From NCBI GenBank assembly GCA_017477845.1, contig JAFUTR010000033.1:1-40470 (forward strand): a stretch of DNA of 40,470 nt, in the 5' to 3' direction. Numbering within the stretch: position 1 is the stretch's first letter; each line of letters begins with the position of its first letter. Below are positions 1 to 9,235 of this stretch, piece after piece. Under the pieces are notes generated by a model, which was not told the DNA's origin, ran no database searches, and was given only the letters and a program-made list of their open reading frames with translations. The stretch comes from Bacilli bacterium (lineage in GTDB: Bacteria > Bacillota_I > Bacilli_A > RF39 > UBA660). The position numbers and the translations under genes were made by a program.

Positions 1-87
1 TGACACCAGTGGAATAATATCTCCCTTCTTTATTTTTTTTAATTCATACGAATCTTCTTTAGTAATTTTTTGGTTTAAAAATATCAT
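1..87 (-). CDS. Partial protein, N-terminus only
   Basis: The first 29 codons of a minus-strand gene run off the left edge. The ATG at 87-85 is preceded by a strong AGGAGGG ribosome-binding site with a four-base spacer, which decides the start. The visible peptide begins MIFLNQKITKEDSYEL and is hydrophilic with no signal peptide or membrane segment. It is too short to identify a family. It follows the terminated LCP operon and appears to have its own promoter at 109-137. Confidence 0.6.
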   Translation of the reverse strand, partial: MIFLNQKITKEDSYELKKIKKGDIIPLVS

Positions 88-108
88 AAAACCCTCCTGT
101 TCGTTATG

Positions 109-137
109 ACTTTAACACACATTAAAAATCTTTACAA
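109..137 (-). promoter_or_regulatory. Candidate promoter of the left-edge gene
   Basis: On the minus strand a TTGTAA -35-like box is separated by 17 bases from a TAAAGT -10-like box, about 20 bases before the AGGAGGG of the left-edge gene. The match is by eye to the housekeeping consensus. A perfect AATTCTATATAGAATT palindrome lies further upstream at 183-198, between this promoter and the LCP terminator, and could be an operator or chance AT-rich symmetry. Confidence 0.35.
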
Positions 138-210
138 ATCGGAGTTTTAACATATTTTAATCAGATTCCTTCTTAATTTTATAAATTCTATATAGAATTA
201 TTTTAAATCA

Positions 211-252
211 CAAAAAAACTTCACCTATTTTATAAAAAGTGAAGTTTTTCAA
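211..252 (-). terminator. Rho-independent terminator after the LCP gene
   Basis: On the minus strand AAAAACTTCAC pairs with GTGAAGTTTTTTT across a short AT-rich loop, and the 3' arm runs into a T tract. It begins just after the stop codon of the LCP gene, so it closes the polysaccharide operon. Confidence 0.8.
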
Positions 253-263
253 TTTTTTGATAT

Positions 264-1724
264 TTATTTAGCCTCAAGTACTTCTTTTATTTTAGCTTTA
301 GCATCTTCAATTGATTTTTCATCTGGATACACTACAGAAAGTTTAGTTTCTGGGTATGAATAAGTTTCACTCATTCCTCCTTCTCCAACCATATTAGAGG
401 TTATTACATTCCATCCTCTCATATCATTGATTTGAAACTGAATTAATTCTTGAATATTTTCTGTAGAAATATTTGTGTCGAATGTTCCTTTTAAAGAATC
501 TAGAATACTTCCAAAGTTATTAAGAAGAGTGTTTGTAGATGCTATTTTATCAAGAAGTAGTTTCATAACTTGTTGTTGGTTTTCTGCTCTATGCTCGTCT
601 CCTGTTTTATAAGCATGACGTTCTCTTGCAAATGCAAGTGCACAACGCCCTCCTACATTATTGTTACCTGGATGAATTATACATCCTTGATCTGTCCAAC
701 ACTTAATATTGTAATTAACATCACTGTTAATTGTTATTCCACCAACTGCATCTACTAAGTTAATTACAGCTTTGAAGTTTACTCTAGCATAGTAATCTGC
801 TTCCATACCAACGATATCTTCTACAGTTGATTTAGAAAGAGCAACCCCTCCAATAACACCAGCATGAGTTAATTTATCCTTTTTACCATTTTTACCATGT
901 AGTTGCACTAAATAATCACGCGGAACGTTAACAAGTAAAATTGTCCTAGTTTTAGGATTTACTACAATAAACATATTAACATCACTTAAACTTCTTGAAG
1001 GCATTCCACTACCTCTTGTATCTATTCCACTTAGATAGATTGTAAATGGTTCACTAGTAATTCCAGTTTCTTTAGTAGGTTCTATTTCTACTTCATTTAA
1101 GTATTCTATTTCTCCTACTACTTTTAATTTACCATTATATGCTTCTTCATTTTCTAAAAGCGTGTCATAGTTAATACTGTTAATAAGTATTAATCTTTCT
1201 TTATCAATCAATATATTAGAGAATAATTCATAGTAGTTTTCTACTTCAACTAAATCGACTTTTACTATTTCAAGAACTTGTGTTTTAAACTCTTCTATTT
1301 CATCTAAGTCATTAAAGTAATATAGTTTATGATTTTCGATTGATTCAAGAGAGTTATACTTAGCTTCTTTATTTGCTACTACGTAATATACATCAGTTGT
1401 AGTTTTTACATGTAATCCATTATATAAGAAATCTAAGGTCTGATGAAGCCTAACTGAAGCAAATGCTTCAATTACCATCATTATTATTAGCAATACATCA
1501 AGTCCTATTAATAATTTAGTTTTTGTCTTTTTATATATTGCAAAGAATAAACATATAAATTCTATTAAACAAAGTACAATTACCGCTGGATAAAAGTATT
1601 TTGATGGTACTACATTCATTTTACTTAAGTAATAGACAAAAATTGCAAATATTATTAATGATAGACCTACTATTACTCTGCTTACATTTTTGATTATTTG
1701 TTTTTTTCTTGTGTTTTTTGTCAT
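264..1724 (-). CDS. LytR-CpsA-Psr (LCP) family phosphotransferase
   Basis: LCP proteins transfer undecaprenyl-linked glycopolymers onto peptidoglycan at the outer face of the membrane. The 486-residue protein has three N-terminal membrane helices (about residues 13-32, 40-62 and 70-88), an extracytoplasmic linker, and the LCP domain from about residue 228. Family landmarks visible are SGIDTRG, the conserved arginine in NVPRDYLV, LVDAVGGI, and the FARERH...DEHRAENQQ segment with the catalytic arginines. The three-helix N-terminus resembles streptococcal CpsA rather than single-pass LytR. It is the last gene of the polysaccharide cluster, eight bases after the DUF3048 gene, with AGGAGATATT before the ATG. 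Inference: it attaches the polymer made by this cluster to the wall. Family assignment is very secure; the acceptor is not shown by the sequence. Confidence 0.93.
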   Translation of the reverse strand: MTKNTRKKQIIKNVSRVIVGLSLIIFAIFVYYLSKMNVVPSKYFYPAVIVLCLIEFICLFFAIYKKTKTKLLIGLDVLLIIMMVIEAFASVRLHQTLDFLYNGLHVKTTTDVYYVVANKEAKYNSLESIENHKLYYFNDLDEIEEFKTQVLEIVKVDLVEVENYYELFSNILIDKERLILINSINYDTLLENEEAYNGKLKVVGEIEYLNEVEIEPTKETGITSEPFTIYLSGIDTRGSGMPSRSLSDVNMFIVVNPKTRTILLVNVPRDYLVQLHGKNGKKDKLTHAGVIGGVALSKSTVEDIVGMEADYYARVNFKAVINLVDAVGGITINSDVNYNIKCWTDQGCIIHPGNNNVGGRCALAFARERHAYKTGDEHRAENQQQVMKLLLDKIASTNTLLNNFGSILDSLKGTFDTNISTENIQELIQFQINDMRGWNVITSNMVGEGGMSETYSYPETKLSVVYPDEKSIEDAKAKIKEVLEAK

Positions 1725-1732
1725 AATATCTC

Positions 1733-2830
1733 CTATTCTAAAGTTGTCTTTTTACCTGTTACTTGTACCTCGATATAGGTTCTTCCATCACTAACTTCTA
1801 TTTCTTCACCATTAGTATATGTATATACAGTTTTAGACTTTCTATCTTTTTTACTCCATTTTATTGGAACCGCATACCCATTTGTTATGAAGTATCCTTC
1901 TCCAGTTCCTGTAGTATGTAAATTCCAGTAGTAATTATCATCTGTTACGTTATATGTTAAGCGCTCTACAATTATGTTTTTAGTTGTAAATGCTTCTTTT
2001 GTTTCATGATCTTTCGCTACTGTGTTATTAACTATTCTTGTATACATTTTTGTATTTTCATCATATTGAAAAACTGTTGTAACACTTCCATATGGAATTG
2101 TAACTTTATTTGCTTTTTGAGCATTTTCTTTAGTACTTAAATCAACATCTCCAACATTATATTTAAGTAAGATTGTATTGTCTGATTCTTTCTTATATTT
2201 TTTCTTATCATATGCATACTTCGCTACTGTGTCAAGGTTTGCATATACAGTGTGTTCTGTTGCAAGTTTTTCTGGATTTTCTCTCCACATTCCACCTTCT
2301 CCAACAATTCCTTGAACATAATTTATAATACCTTTTTTCATTTCATCTTCAGCATAATGACTCCATCCATATGCGACAAAAATGGCATCACTTTCGTAAG
2401 CAAAATCTAAGAAATTGTGTCTTGCACTTCTAATTGTACCAGTTTTTACTCCATTTGTATCCTTGAATAACGCCAAAAGTCTAGATGTTGAACCTTCAGT
2501 AGGTATTTCATAAACTATATATGCCTTATTTAATCCTTCTTGTACTTTTACTGCAACTGGAGTGTTATTTATACTTACTGCAAAAGGCCTTGTTTTTGAA
2601 TTAATATCAATTATATCAACTTTCTCTTTAGCAGGTTCTTCTTTTGTATTATCTTCTTCTTTATTATCTACTTTTTCTTCTGTATTATTATTTTCTTTTC
2701 CTTCTTTAGAGTCATCCTTCTTACTTGTGCTATTTATTATTAAGAATGCCAAAAGTCCAATAACAACTAATAAACTAATTATTAATACTATTATTCTCTT
2801 TTTATTAACTTTTCTTACAACTTTTTCCAT
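1733..2830 (-). CDS. DUF3048 (YerB-like) membrane-anchored protein
   Basis: The 365-residue protein has one N-terminal membrane helix (about residues 12-32) followed by a Lys/Glu/Asn-rich linker to about residue 75, then two globular parts matching the DUF3048 N- and C-terminal halves. Recognisable stretches are RPFAVSINNTP, EGSTSRLLALF, GTIRSARHNFLD and VAYGWS. There is no lipobox cysteine, so it is anchored by the helix rather than lipid. DUF3048 proteins such as Bacillus YerB have no established enzyme activity that I can name. It sits between the VanZ-like and LCP genes with AGGAGTAAAAGT before the ATG, consistent with a cell-envelope role. Confidence 0.88.
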   Translation of the reverse strand: MEKVVRKVNKKRIIVLIISLLVVIGLLAFLIINSTSKKDDSKEGKENNNTEEKVDNKEEDNTKEEPAKEKVDIIDINSKTRPFAVSINNTPVAVKVQEGLNKAYIVYEIPTEGSTSRLLALFKDTNGVKTGTIRSARHNFLDFAYESDAIFVAYGWSHYAEDEMKKGIINYVQGIVGEGGMWRENPEKLATEHTVYANLDTVAKYAYDKKKYKKESDNTILLKYNVGDVDLSTKENAQKANKVTIPYGSVTTVFQYDENTKMYTRIVNNTVAKDHETKEAFTTKNIIVERLTYNVTDDNYYWNLHTTGTGEGYFITNGYAVPIKWSKKDRKSKTVYTYTNGEEIEVSDGRTYIEVQVTGKKTTLE

Positions 2831-2850
2831 ACTTTTACTCCTATTTAAAA

Positions 2851-3390
2851 TTATACAACTTCTTTTCTAATATTCAATGCTTTTTTGTATCCTCGTTTAT
2901 AGACATAATAATATGTTCCATAAAACAGTAATCCAACTATTCCACCCATTGTATCTATTATAACGTCTTTTATTTGCCCAGTTCTTCCATCAACAAAAGT
3001 TTGGTGAAATTCATCAAAACTAGCAAAAAGTATTATTAGCACTAAGGATATAGTCATAGGCACTAGATACTTTTGGTGTTTAAATATAAAGCTTACTGCA
3101 AACATAATCATAAATGCTAAGACAAAGTAAACTGAAGCGTGCATCACTTTTCTTAATGGAGCATTCAATAGTCCACTAGCTCGTTCTAATTTAGCATCTG
3201 TTGGATGACTTTTTGTAATTCCTGCTTTATTTGTTATTTCTAAAGTATCTTCAATAAATACTGCTATTATATCTGTACTTTTCCCATTTGAGTTAGTAGT
3301 TGTCATAGCACTTAATTTATATATTAGTAAAACCCAAAGTATGATAAACATTATTGCAACAACTAATGCTATTATTTTCTTTTTACTCAT
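2851..3390 (-). CDS. VanZ-like family membrane protein
   Basis: From the ATG at 3390 the product is about 179 residues with membrane helices near residues 5-27, 82-105, 113-131 and 139-160. The segment around residues 75-145 (RKVMHASVYFVLAFMI, then FASFDEFHQTFVDGR and GQIKDVIIDTMGGIVG) is the VanZ/acetobutylicum-phosphotransbutyrylase-type signature seen in many Firmicutes. VanZ itself confers low-level teicoplanin resistance; the function of most relatives is unknown. I chose this start because AGGAAGTGG lies directly upstream; the longer frame to 3441 would run back through the hairpin at 3416-3444. It lies between the mutase and DUF3048 genes. Confidence 0.85.
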   Translation of the reverse strand: MSKKKIIALVVAIMFIILWVLLIYKLSAMTTTNSNGKSTDIIAVFIEDTLEITNKAGITKSHPTDAKLERASGLLNAPLRKVMHASVYFVLAFMIMFAVSFIFKHQKYLVPMTISLVLIILFASFDEFHQTFVDGRTGQIKDVIIDTMGGIVGLLFYGTYYYVYKRGYKKALNIRKEVV

Positions 3391-3415
3391 ATCACCACTT
3401 CCTATTCTTAAATAA

Positions 3416-3444
3416 AAAATGTTATATATAAAATATAACATTTT
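3416..3444 (-). terminator. Hairpin with T tract between mutase and VanZ genes
   Basis: Minus-strand AATGTTATAT pairs with ATATAACATT and is followed by TTTTATTT, starting just after the mutase stop. It looks like an intrinsic terminator or attenuator inside the cluster, so the VanZ-DUF3048-LCP genes may be expressed at a different level. Confidence 0.6.
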
Positions 3445-3454
3445 CTTTAATAAA

Positions 3455-4546
3455 TTACAATTCTATTTCTAATGCTCTTTTAATAACATCATCCATATCA
3501 TAGTATTTGTATTCAGCAAGTCTTCCACCAAAAATAACATTTTTTTCTTTATTTGCTAAATCTCTATATCTATCTGCTAGTGCATTATTCTTTTCATCAT
3601 TAACTGTATAATATTTTTCAAGTCCTTCTTTATAGTCTTGTGGATATTCATACGTAACAATTGTTTTTTTATTATCTGTTACAAATTCAAAGTGTTTATG
3701 TTCAATAGTTCTTGTATATTCTTGATCATGACTTGTATAATTTACTACAGCATTTCCTTGATAGTTATCAGTATCATATGTTTTATTTACAAATTTTAAA
3801 CTTCTCCACTCTAGTTCTCCTAATGAATAGTTGAAATACTCGTCAATCGGACCAGTGTAAATAACTTTTTTAGCAATAGAGTTATACTTTTCTTTATTTT
3901 TTAAATAATCTGTATTAAGTTTTACTTCTATTCCATCAAGCATTTTTTCTACTAATAAAGTGTATCCACCTATTGGAATTCCTTGATATCTATCATTAAA
4001 ATAATTGTTATCATATGTAAGTCTAACTGGTAGTCTTTTTATTATGAATGCCGGTAAGTCTTTACAATCTCTATTCCATTGTTTTTCAGTATAACCTTTA
4101 ACAAGTTTTTCGTAAATTGTTCTTCCAACTAAGCTAATTGCTTGTTCTTCTAGATTTTTAGGTTCACCTTTAATTTCTTTCTTTTCTTCGTTTATATGAC
4201 GAATTGCATCATCCGGTGTTATTACATCACTCCATATTTTAGAGAATGTATTCATATTAAATGGCATGTTGTATATTTCATTTTTGTATCTTGCTATTGG
4301 ACTATTTGTATAGCGATTAAATTCAACAAAGCTATTAACATAATCCCATACATCTTTATAATCTGTATGGAAAATATGTGCACCATACTTATGAACATTT
4401 ATACCTTCAACGTTTTCAGTATAAACATTCCCTCCAATATGATTCCTTTTTTCTAATACTAATACTTTTTTACCTTCTTTTTTTAGTCTATTAGCAACTG
4501 TTGCACCAAATAGACCTGATCCTACTATTAAATAATCGTACTTCAT
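3455..4546 (-). CDS. glf: UDP-galactopyranose mutase
   Basis: This flavoenzyme interconverts UDP-galactopyranose and UDP-galactofuranose, the donor for galactofuranose in surface polymers. At 363 residues it has the usual length. The FAD-binding Rossmann motif VGSGLFGATVA is at residues 7-17, followed by VLEKRNHIGGN and the family signature HKYGAHIFHTD. Downstream landmarks include EKQWNRDCKDLP, PIGGYTLLVEKML and the closing NVIFGGRLAEYKYYDMDDV. AGAGGAG precedes the ATG. It is set off from its neighbours by a hairpin on each side. Its presence predicts galactofuranose in the polymer and a Galf transferase in the cluster, most simply the GT2 half of the fusion at 10.4-12.4 kb. Confidence 0.96.
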   Translation of the reverse strand: MKYDYLIVGSGLFGATVANRLKKEGKKVLVLEKRNHIGGNVYTENVEGINVHKYGAHIFHTDYKDVWDYVNSFVEFNRYTNSPIARYKNEIYNMPFNMNTFSKIWSDVITPDDAIRHINEEKKEIKGEPKNLEEQAISLVGRTIYEKLVKGYTEKQWNRDCKDLPAFIIKRLPVRLTYDNNYFNDRYQGIPIGGYTLLVEKMLDGIEVKLNTDYLKNKEKYNSIAKKVIYTGPIDEYFNYSLGELEWRSLKFVNKTYDTDNYQGNAVVNYTSHDQEYTRTIEHKHFEFVTDNKKTIVTYEYPQDYKEGLEKYYTVNDEKNNALADRYRDLANKEKNVIFGGRLAEYKYYDMDDVIKRALEIEL

Positions 4547-4588
4547 TTAAAACTCCTCTTTCTAATTGTACATTAATAAATAAAAATG

Positions 4589-4615
4589 AGATATTATATT
4601 ATAAATATAACATCT
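4589..4615 (-). terminator. Hairpin between ugd and glf
   Basis: Minus-strand AGATGTTATATT pairs, with one mismatch, with AATATAATATCT and is followed by CATTTTTATT. It lies 35-60 bases after the ugd stop and resembles the hairpin after glf (both contain TGTTATATT). It may end or attenuate the main transcript; the T tract is imperfect. Confidence 0.45.
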
Positions 4616-4648
4616 TACTATTTTTTTTTCAATTTTTTTGTTTAATAT

Positions 4649-5821
4649 TCAGTCTCTTGAAAAAATATCTCTTGTATAAATCTTGTGTCTAACATTATTC
4701 AGTTCTTGATTATATCTATTCACTAATATTACATCACTTAATGATTTAAAAGCATTTAAATCATTAAGCACCTCTAAATTGTTAAATTCTTTAACATTTA
4801 AAGATGGTTCATATATAATTATTTTTATATTATTATCTTTTAATTTTTCAATTATTCCTTGTATTGCACTAGATCTATAATTATCTGACCCACTTTTCAT
4901 AGTTAATCTATATATTCCAACAACATTAGGTTTTTTATTAGATATTTTTTTTGCTATATGTTCTTTTCTTGTATCATTACTTTTAACGATTGCTCCTATC
5001 ATATTTTGTGGTACATCTTTAAAATTAGCTAGTAATTGTTTTGTATCCTTAGGTAAACAATATCCCCCATAACCAAAGGATGGATTATTATAATAATTTC
5101 CTATTCTTGGATCTAGACAAACGCCTTCTATAATATCTTTAGTATTTAATCCCTTTTCTTCAGCATAAGTGTCAAGTTCATTAAAATAAGAAACACGTAA
5201 TGCTAAATAAGTATTTGCAAATAATTTAACTGCCTCTGCTTCAGTGTTATTCATAAATAACACTTTTACATCTTTTTTCAACGAAGCATCTTTAAGTAAT
5301 TTCGCAAATTTTTTTGCTTTTTTTGTTTTATCTCCAACTATTATTCTAGAAGGGTATAAGTTATCATATAAAGCTTTTCCTTCTCTTAAAAATTCTGGAG
5401 AAAAAAATATTCCTTTAATTCTATATTTTTTCTTCATTTTTTCAATAAAGCCTACTGGTATTGTTGATTTTATCACAATTGAAGTTTTTTTCAAATCACA
5501 CACTTCAATTACTTTTTTTATTATATCTTCGACATTAGATGTATCAAAATAATTTGTTACTTCGTTATAATTTGTTGGAGTACATACTATAACGTAATCA
5601 GCATCAGTAAGTGCTTCTTTATAATCCAACGTTGCCCTCAAATTTAAGTTCTTTTTCTTTAAATATTTTTCAATATATTCATCTTTAATAGGACTTATCC
5701 TATTATTTATCATTTCAACTTTTTGAGGTATTATATCTAAAGCATATACATTATTCCTTTGACTCAATAATATCGCTAAAGATAACCCTACATATCCAGT
5801 TCCGCATAATGCAATTTTCAT
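4649..5821 (-). CDS. ugd: UDP-glucose 6-dehydrogenase
   Basis: This NAD-dependent enzyme oxidises UDP-glucose to UDP-glucuronate, a sugar donor for acidic capsules. The 390-residue product has the N-terminal Rossmann motif [10 protein letters not shown] (residues 7-16), the CTPTNY and IKSTIPVGF segments, [12 protein letters not shown], the central-domain helix [17 protein letters not shown], and the catalytic-cysteine motif [13 protein letters not shown] near residue 255. The C-terminal UDP-binding domain follows with [18 protein letters not shown]. Length and motifs match the streptococcal HasB/Cap3A type. AAAGGAGTAATTAA precedes the ATG. It is the last gene before the hairpin at 4589-4615. 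The related UDP-ManNAc dehydrogenases are less likely given the short length and the motif spacing. Confidence 0.92.
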   Translation of the reverse strand: MKIALCGTGYVGLSLAILLSQRNNVYALDIIPQKVEMINNRISPIKDEYIEKYLKKKNLNLRATLDYKEALTDADYVIVCTPTNYNEVTNYFDTSNVEDIIKKVIEVCDLKKTSIVIKSTIPVGFIEKMKKKYRIKGIFFSPEFLREGKALYDNLYPSRIIVGDKTKKAKKFAKLLKDASLKKDVKVLFMNNTEAEAVKLFANTYLALRVSYFNELDTYAEEKGLNTKDIIEGVCLDPRIGNYYNNPSFGYGGYCLPKDTKQLLANFKDVPQNMIGAIVKSNDTRKEHIAKKISNKKPNVVGIYRLTMKSGSDNYRSSAIQGIIEKLKDNNIKIIIYEPSLNVKEFNNLEVLNDLNAFKSLSDVILVNRYNQELNNVRHKIYTRDIFSRD

Positions 5822-5846
5822 TTAATTACTCCTTTTAATTAAAATT

Positions 5847-6827
5847 TTATTTAAAAATATTAACAATACTTTTATTACTAACTTTTTTTTCTATTATATT
5901 TACTATTTTTTTTTGAATATAAACAATCATTAAGCTTAAAATTATTACTATTATTAATTTTATATACCATGTAAATTTAAATGCGTTCAAGCTATATAGA
6001 ATTAAAATATGCCATAAATATATCCATAGAGAGTTTTCAGATACATATTTCAAGAATCTATTTTCAGAAATATTATATAGTTTTTTATTTTTAGTTAGCA
6101 TTATGAGTAATCCGGTAACAAAAATACCATAGCTTAAATAATAAAATCTAAATGGATATTTAAAAACTTGTGTTGAAATTATAATTCCATCAACTATATA
6201 TTTATAAATTGTATATGTAGCAAAAATAATTAAGCTAATCGATGTAATAATTATATTACATCTTTTGTCATTAAACATTTTTTCAGATATTGTTACTAAT
6301 AATATGCATGGTATGATATATGCAAATAAATAATCTATAATAATATTATTGAATGCATTAAGTTTAAATAATATTTCATATAATATATATAGTAATATGC
6401 TCATAATATATATTACTTTTATATTTATTTTATTTTGCAATAGTTTAAATAATAGCACAATTAATGAAATCATAAAATAGATTCTAATAATCCACACATA
6501 GCCAATTCCATAATTCGATAATGCAAATGATAATAAAATATTTTTCAAAGAAAGATCTATAAATCTTGAAAATATGTTTATAATAAAAAAAATAATTAAA
6601 AAAATCCAAGTGGGTAAAATTAATCTTTTAAACCTTATAAAAGCATATTTTTTCCAGTTATTTATTTTTTTAGATTTTATAGCCAAATTTGCTGAAATAA
6701 GAATCATTAATACTACATCGAAATTCCTAATTCGAAATACTATTTCAGGAGGATTTATATGAGCAATAATTATGCATAATAATCCAATAGATTTCAAAAT
6801 ATCAATATAATTGTCCCTATCTTTCAA
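5847..6827 (-). CDS. Acyltransferase 3 family membrane protein
   Basis: The 326-residue protein is almost wholly membrane helices (about ten). The N-terminus NYIDILKSIGLLCIIIAH carries the family pattern in which the histidine at residue 23 in helix 1 is catalytic, and RFKRLILPTWIF is the typical arginine-containing loop before helix 3. Members O-acetylate or O-acylate exported sugars. It begins with TTG: GGGGGAG lies five bases upstream and the gene overlaps the end of the flippase gene by eleven bases, so translation is probably coupled. Inference: it decorates the polysaccharide repeat unit. Confidence 0.85.
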   Translation of the reverse strand: MKDRDNYIDILKSIGLLCIIIAHINPPEIVFRIRNFDVVLMILISANLAIKSKKINNWKKYAFIRFKRLILPTWIFLIIFFIINIFSRFIDLSLKNILLSFALSNYGIGYVWIIRIYFMISLIVLLFKLLQNKINIKVIYIMSILLYILYEILFKLNAFNNIIIDYLFAYIIPCILLVTISEKMFNDKRCNIIITSISLIIFATYTIYKYIVDGIIISTQVFKYPFRFYYLSYGIFVTGLLIMLTKNKKLYNISENRFLKYVSENSLWIYLWHILILYSLNAFKFTWYIKLIIVIILSLMIVYIQKKIVNIIEKKVSNKSIVNIFK

Positions 6828-8253
6828 TTTTTCTCCCCCTTATTTTTATATATTTTACATTTAAAATGCTGAGAATGTATTTCATATTTAGTAAAAAATA
6901 TATTATACAACCTATTATTACTTGAATGATAATTCTTAACAAACTATTCATTTTTATCATTCTAAAAGTGAAAATAATAAAAAACATTATTGTAGATTTT
7001 ATAAAAAATGGAATTATATTAACTATATATTCTTTTATTGGTAATTCTCTGTTTATGCACAAAATTTGAACAACCATAACTATGAATTCTGCTATTATTG
7101 TTCCTATTGCTGCTCCAATAGAGCTATATTTAGGTATTAAAATATAATTAATTATTAAATTAATCAATGCGCCAAGTATAACAGATAAAATATAAATTTT
7201 ATCCTTTTCTTTTGGCAATAGATATTGAGTTCTTATTACATTGGCAAGTGACAAAAAAATAATAGTTGTAGATAAATAATATACTAAAGTGGATGATTTT
7301 AAAAATTCTTTTCCTAGGAATAATGGTATAAAATCATCAGAGATAGCCATAATTCCCATTGTCATTGGGAAAGCTAAAAACATCATAAAAGTGATTGATT
7401 TTTCTATATATTTTTTTATTTTATTATCATCACCTTTAGAAACTAAATTGGATATTCTTGGTAACATAACCGTCCCTAAGGCAGTTATTATTCCAAATGG
7501 TATATTAACTATTTTTTCGGCCTGTTCATAGAGTCCTACTTCATTTACACTTGACATTATTCCAAGCATAATTTTGTCCATTATTTTATATAAACTTATA
7601 GCAATAACTGGCACAAATAATAATAAGCAAGGTTTTAAATGATTAATTATATCCATTTTTTTTATTTTATAATATTTAATTTCTTTTAATAAAAACGGAA
7701 TTAATACTAACTGACTAGCTAAAGTACTAGTAGCCATTATTATTGTATAGACCCATAAATCATTTTTAGTTTTTACAAATAAAAATATTAAAAATAATGA
7801 AAAGAATTTAATGATAATATTTCTTGTAATAGTAATTTTAAATTTTTCTAATCCAAAAAAAAACCAATTAATGTCAAATGTGCATGATAATAAATGAATT
7901 ATTTGAATAAGTGCTATTGTTTTATAATTATTATTAAAACAGTACACATATATTAGATATAATACAATCATTAGTAGTGACATAAAAAATTGAATTGAGT
8001 AAATACTAAAAAAAGTTTTAGATAATTTTATCTTATTATCTCTCACCTTTGCTATTGACCTATTACCATAATTATTTATACCAAGCATTGATATTATCAT
8101 AAAATAATATACTATTGAATATGTATATGAATATATACCTATTCCTTTAACACCTAATATTCTTGAAACATATGGTACTGTAATCAATGGTAAAATTATT
8201 AGTAAAATTTGATACATGGCATTATAAATAAAATTCTTTTTTATTGAAGTCAC
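6817..8253 (-). CDS. wzx: Wzx-type oligosaccharide flippase
   Basis: The 478-residue protein has 12-14 hydrophobic helices in the pattern of the polysaccharide-export branch of the MOP superfamily, which moves lipid-linked repeat units across the membrane. The start SIKKNFIYNAMYQILLIILPLITVPYVSRILG is typical: an N-terminal helix ending in YVSRILGVKGIG, followed later by the PLFLGKEF and LPKEKDK elements. The start codon is GTG with AAGGAGGTGTAAA just upstream, a strong site that settles the start. It lies between the GT2 and acyltransferase genes. Together with the Wzy-like gene it defines a Wzx/Wzy-dependent pathway. Confidence 0.92.
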   Translation of the reverse strand: MTSIKKNFIYNAMYQILLIILPLITVPYVSRILGVKGIGIYSYTYSIVYYFMIISMLGINNYGNRSIAKVRDNKIKLSKTFFSIYSIQFFMSLLMIVLYLIYVYCFNNNYKTIALIQIIHLLSCTFDINWFFFGLEKFKITITRNIIIKFFSLFLIFLFVKTKNDLWVYTIIMATSTLASQLVLIPFLLKEIKYYKIKKMDIINHLKPCLLLFVPVIAISLYKIMDKIMLGIMSSVNEVGLYEQAEKIVNIPFGIITALGTVMLPRISNLVSKGDDNKIKKYIEKSITFMMFLAFPMTMGIMAISDDFIPLFLGKEFLKSSTLVYYLSTTIIFLSLANVIRTQYLLPKEKDKIYILSVILGALINLIINYILIPKYSSIGAAIGTIIAEFIVMVVQILCINRELPIKEYIVNIIPFFIKSTIMFFIIFTFRMIKMNSLLRIIIQVIIGCIIYFLLNMKYILSILNVKYIKIRGRKIER

Positions 8254-8289
8254 TTTACACCTCCTTAGTTTAATTCTCTTTATTTAACA

Positions 8290-9210
8290 TTATATAAAAT
8301 ATAAAATTTTCTTTATGAATATTTTAAATCTAAGGCTATAATATAATTTACATTTATAGCAATCATTCATATTTATAGTACTAAAACAATATTTAAAAAA
8401 ATTATAAAGAGCATGTCTTTGCTTATACTTTTTTAATTTTCTTGTTTTATTAAATTGAGTGTTATAATTAATTAATTCTACAAGAGAAACATATTTTGAA
8501 TAATTATTCATATTATTTTTCATTTTATAGTATTTCTTTACATTGCTAAATGTATTATATATGTCCATAAAATTAATATTATTACTTCTTGTCATACTTG
8601 TATCTAAAATTCTATATTTATAAAAATTATAATCTACTATTTCTATAGAGCTAACAACACTTAAATATTTTAAATAGAAATTCAAGTCTTGTCCTATTCT
8701 TACATTATCAAAATATAATCCATTATTATCAATAACGCTTTTTTTGTAAAGTTTGTTTGATGGTACTGGTGATATCAAACAATATTTATAAAAATCAGTT
8801 ACGTCAAGTTGTTTATCATTTTCTAAATGGTATGACTCAAGCTTATTACTATTTTTATCTATTATAATATAGTTTCCTATTAATAAATCTTTCTCCCCAA
8901 TATCTTTAATCATTTTTTTCAAAGTATTTTCATCAAAAAGTTCATCATCACTATCAAGAAAGTAAATGAGTTCTCCTTTCGCAATTTCTAATCCCCTGTT
9001 TCTTGCTACTGCTGCATTTTGATTATATTGTTCAATAAGTTTAATTCTTTTATCTTTAAATAATTTTATTATTGATTTAGATTCATCATTACTACCATCA
9101 TCAATAATTATTAATTCAAAATCAGTAAATTTTTGTTTTAGGATTGAAATAATACACCTTTTTATATATAAATCATTATTATAATTTGGAACTATTATAC
9201 TTAATTTCAT
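8290..9210 (-). CDS. Glycosyltransferase family 2
   Basis: A 306-residue GT-A enzyme of family 2. The domain begins at residue 3 with LSIIVPNYNNDLYIKRCIISIL, carries the nucleotide-binding IIIDDGSNDES, and has the metal-binding ELIYFLDSDDE near residues 80-90. NQNAAVARNRGLEIAKG is also diagnostic. The C-terminal 100 residues are basic and rich in Tyr/Lys and Asn, probably membrane-associating. It adds one sugar to the lipid-linked repeat unit in the cytoplasm; donor and linkage cannot be read from the sequence. The ribosome-binding site (GTGAGAGTG) is weaker than its neighbours'. It lies between the polymerase and flippase genes. Confidence 0.9.
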   Translation of the reverse strand: MKLSIIVPNYNNDLYIKRCIISILKQKFTDFELIIIDDGSNDESKSIIKLFKDKRIKLIEQYNQNAAVARNRGLEIAKGELIYFLDSDDELFDENTLKKMIKDIGEKDLLIGNYIIIDKNSNKLESYHLENDKQLDVTDFYKYCLISPVPSNKLYKKSVIDNNGLYFDNVRIGQDLNFYLKYLSVVSSIEIVDYNFYKYRILDTSMTRSNNINFMDIYNTFSNVKKYYKMKNNMNNYSKYVSLVELINYNTQFNKTRKLKKYKQRHALYNFFKYCFSTINMNDCYKCKLYYSLRFKIFIKKILYFI

Positions 9211-9235
9211 AATTTCACTCTCACTTTATAATATT

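Noticed and set aside
183-198. AATTCTATATAGAATT palindrome as an operator
   Set aside because: Perfect but wholly AT-rich apart from two G/C pairs and upstream of the likely promoter; chance symmetry cannot be excluded, so it is only mentioned.
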